This document shows, piece after piece, positions 63,925 through 64,000 of a stretch of DNA of 64,000 nucleotides; positions within the stretch are counted from its first letter, which is position 1, and every line of letters begins with the position of its first letter. The position numbers and the translations under genes are program-made. Below the pieces are notes generated by a model. That model ran no database searches. It had not been told where the DNA came from and was given only the letters and a program-made list of their open reading frames with translations. Where the stretch lies: assembly GCF_024704835.1 (NCBI RefSeq), contig NZ_JAMXBE010000003.1:62001-126000 (forward strand), written 5' to 3'. This stretch comes from Parapedobacter tibetensis (GTDB lineage Bacteria; Bacteroidota; Bacteroidia; Sphingobacteriales; Sphingobacteriaceae).

Positions 63925-64000
63925 ATGAAACTAACAGTTTTTATTTCTTTCTTATTAACCATCGGCGCATTGCACGTTGTTGCCCAATCCAACTTGAAGG
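63925..64000 (+). CDS. Start of a secreted protein, cut by window edge
   Basis: An ATG opens MKLTVFISFLLTIGALHVVA, a signal peptide ending VVAQ, and the frame is open to the last base (25 codons). The product cannot be recognised. In related genomes a TPR protein often follows gyrA, but nothing here proves it. It lies 105 bases after the gyrA stop. Confidence 0.55.
   Translation, partial: MKLTVFISFLLTIGALHVVAQSNLK

Noticed and set aside
1-64000. CRISPR array, IS element or prophage
   Set aside because: No regularly spaced identical repeats with spacers, no transposase or phage structural genes, and no terminal inverted repeats around any gene were seen.

Overview
The window reads as chromosomal DNA of a Bacteroidota bacterium, most likely family Sphingobacteriaceae (Parapedobacter- or Sphingobacterium-like; the genus is inference). 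Reasons: many promoters match the Bacteroidota form TTTG-N19-TAnnTTTG rather than the sigma-70 form; there is a giant surface protein with a type B (CHU_C) C-terminal domain of the type IX secretion system (T9SS) beside a PorP/SprF gene; and there is a TonB-dependent receptor, a DUF5916 protein, and many lipoproteins. No prophage, IS element or CRISPR array is visible.

Layout. 0-6 kb: a partial beta-propeller lipoprotein, a LysR regulator divergent from an AT-rich DUF5916 outer-membrane protein, a small DUF4342 protein and a RhlE-type RNA helicase. 6.2-12.5 kb: TetR regulator, TolC, adaptor and RND pump. 12.6-13.9 kb: tRNA-Leu(CAG) with its own promoter, leader hairpin and terminator, then an imine-reductase-like gene and the stub of a second copy. 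13.9-15.95 kb: an ECF41-type sigma factor between a SnoaL-like gene and a secreted cupin gene; both flanking genes carry the same ECF41-type promoter. 16-20 kb: guaA, a binding-protein-like lipoprotein and an RsmB-family methyltransferase in one minus-strand run. 20-26.5 kb: an OmpA-family protein and a GbsR/MarR-type regulator heading a TolC-adaptor-permease-ATPase (MacAB-like) operon, with two matching 6-6-6 palindromes as likely operators. 26.5-42.7 kb: mostly housekeeping and transport genes (AGCS symporter, class II aldolase, TonB receptor, two SDR-type epimerases, etfB-etfA, bifunctional nuclease, nucleoside-type MFS permease, hrpB), ending in a membrane-anchored TPR/HTH regulator.

42.8-56 kb is the most unusual part: one 12-kb gene for a 4029-residue modular T9SS adhesin (six beta-helix modules, thirteen DUF285 repeats, MBG and Ig-like domains, CHU_C tail), then a GC-rich PorP/SprF gene, then an orphan fragment of one adhesin beta-helix module. 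A PIN/antitoxin pair, an M3 oligopeptidase, a small membrane protein, an MscS channel, gyrA (with a leader hairpin) and the start of a secreted protein finish the window.

The best candidates for new biology are the ECF41/SnoaL/cupin mini-regulon, the adhesin locus with its neighbouring regulator, porin-like partner and detached cassette, and the paired operators of the MacAB-like operon. All functions are inferred from sequence; no searches were run.
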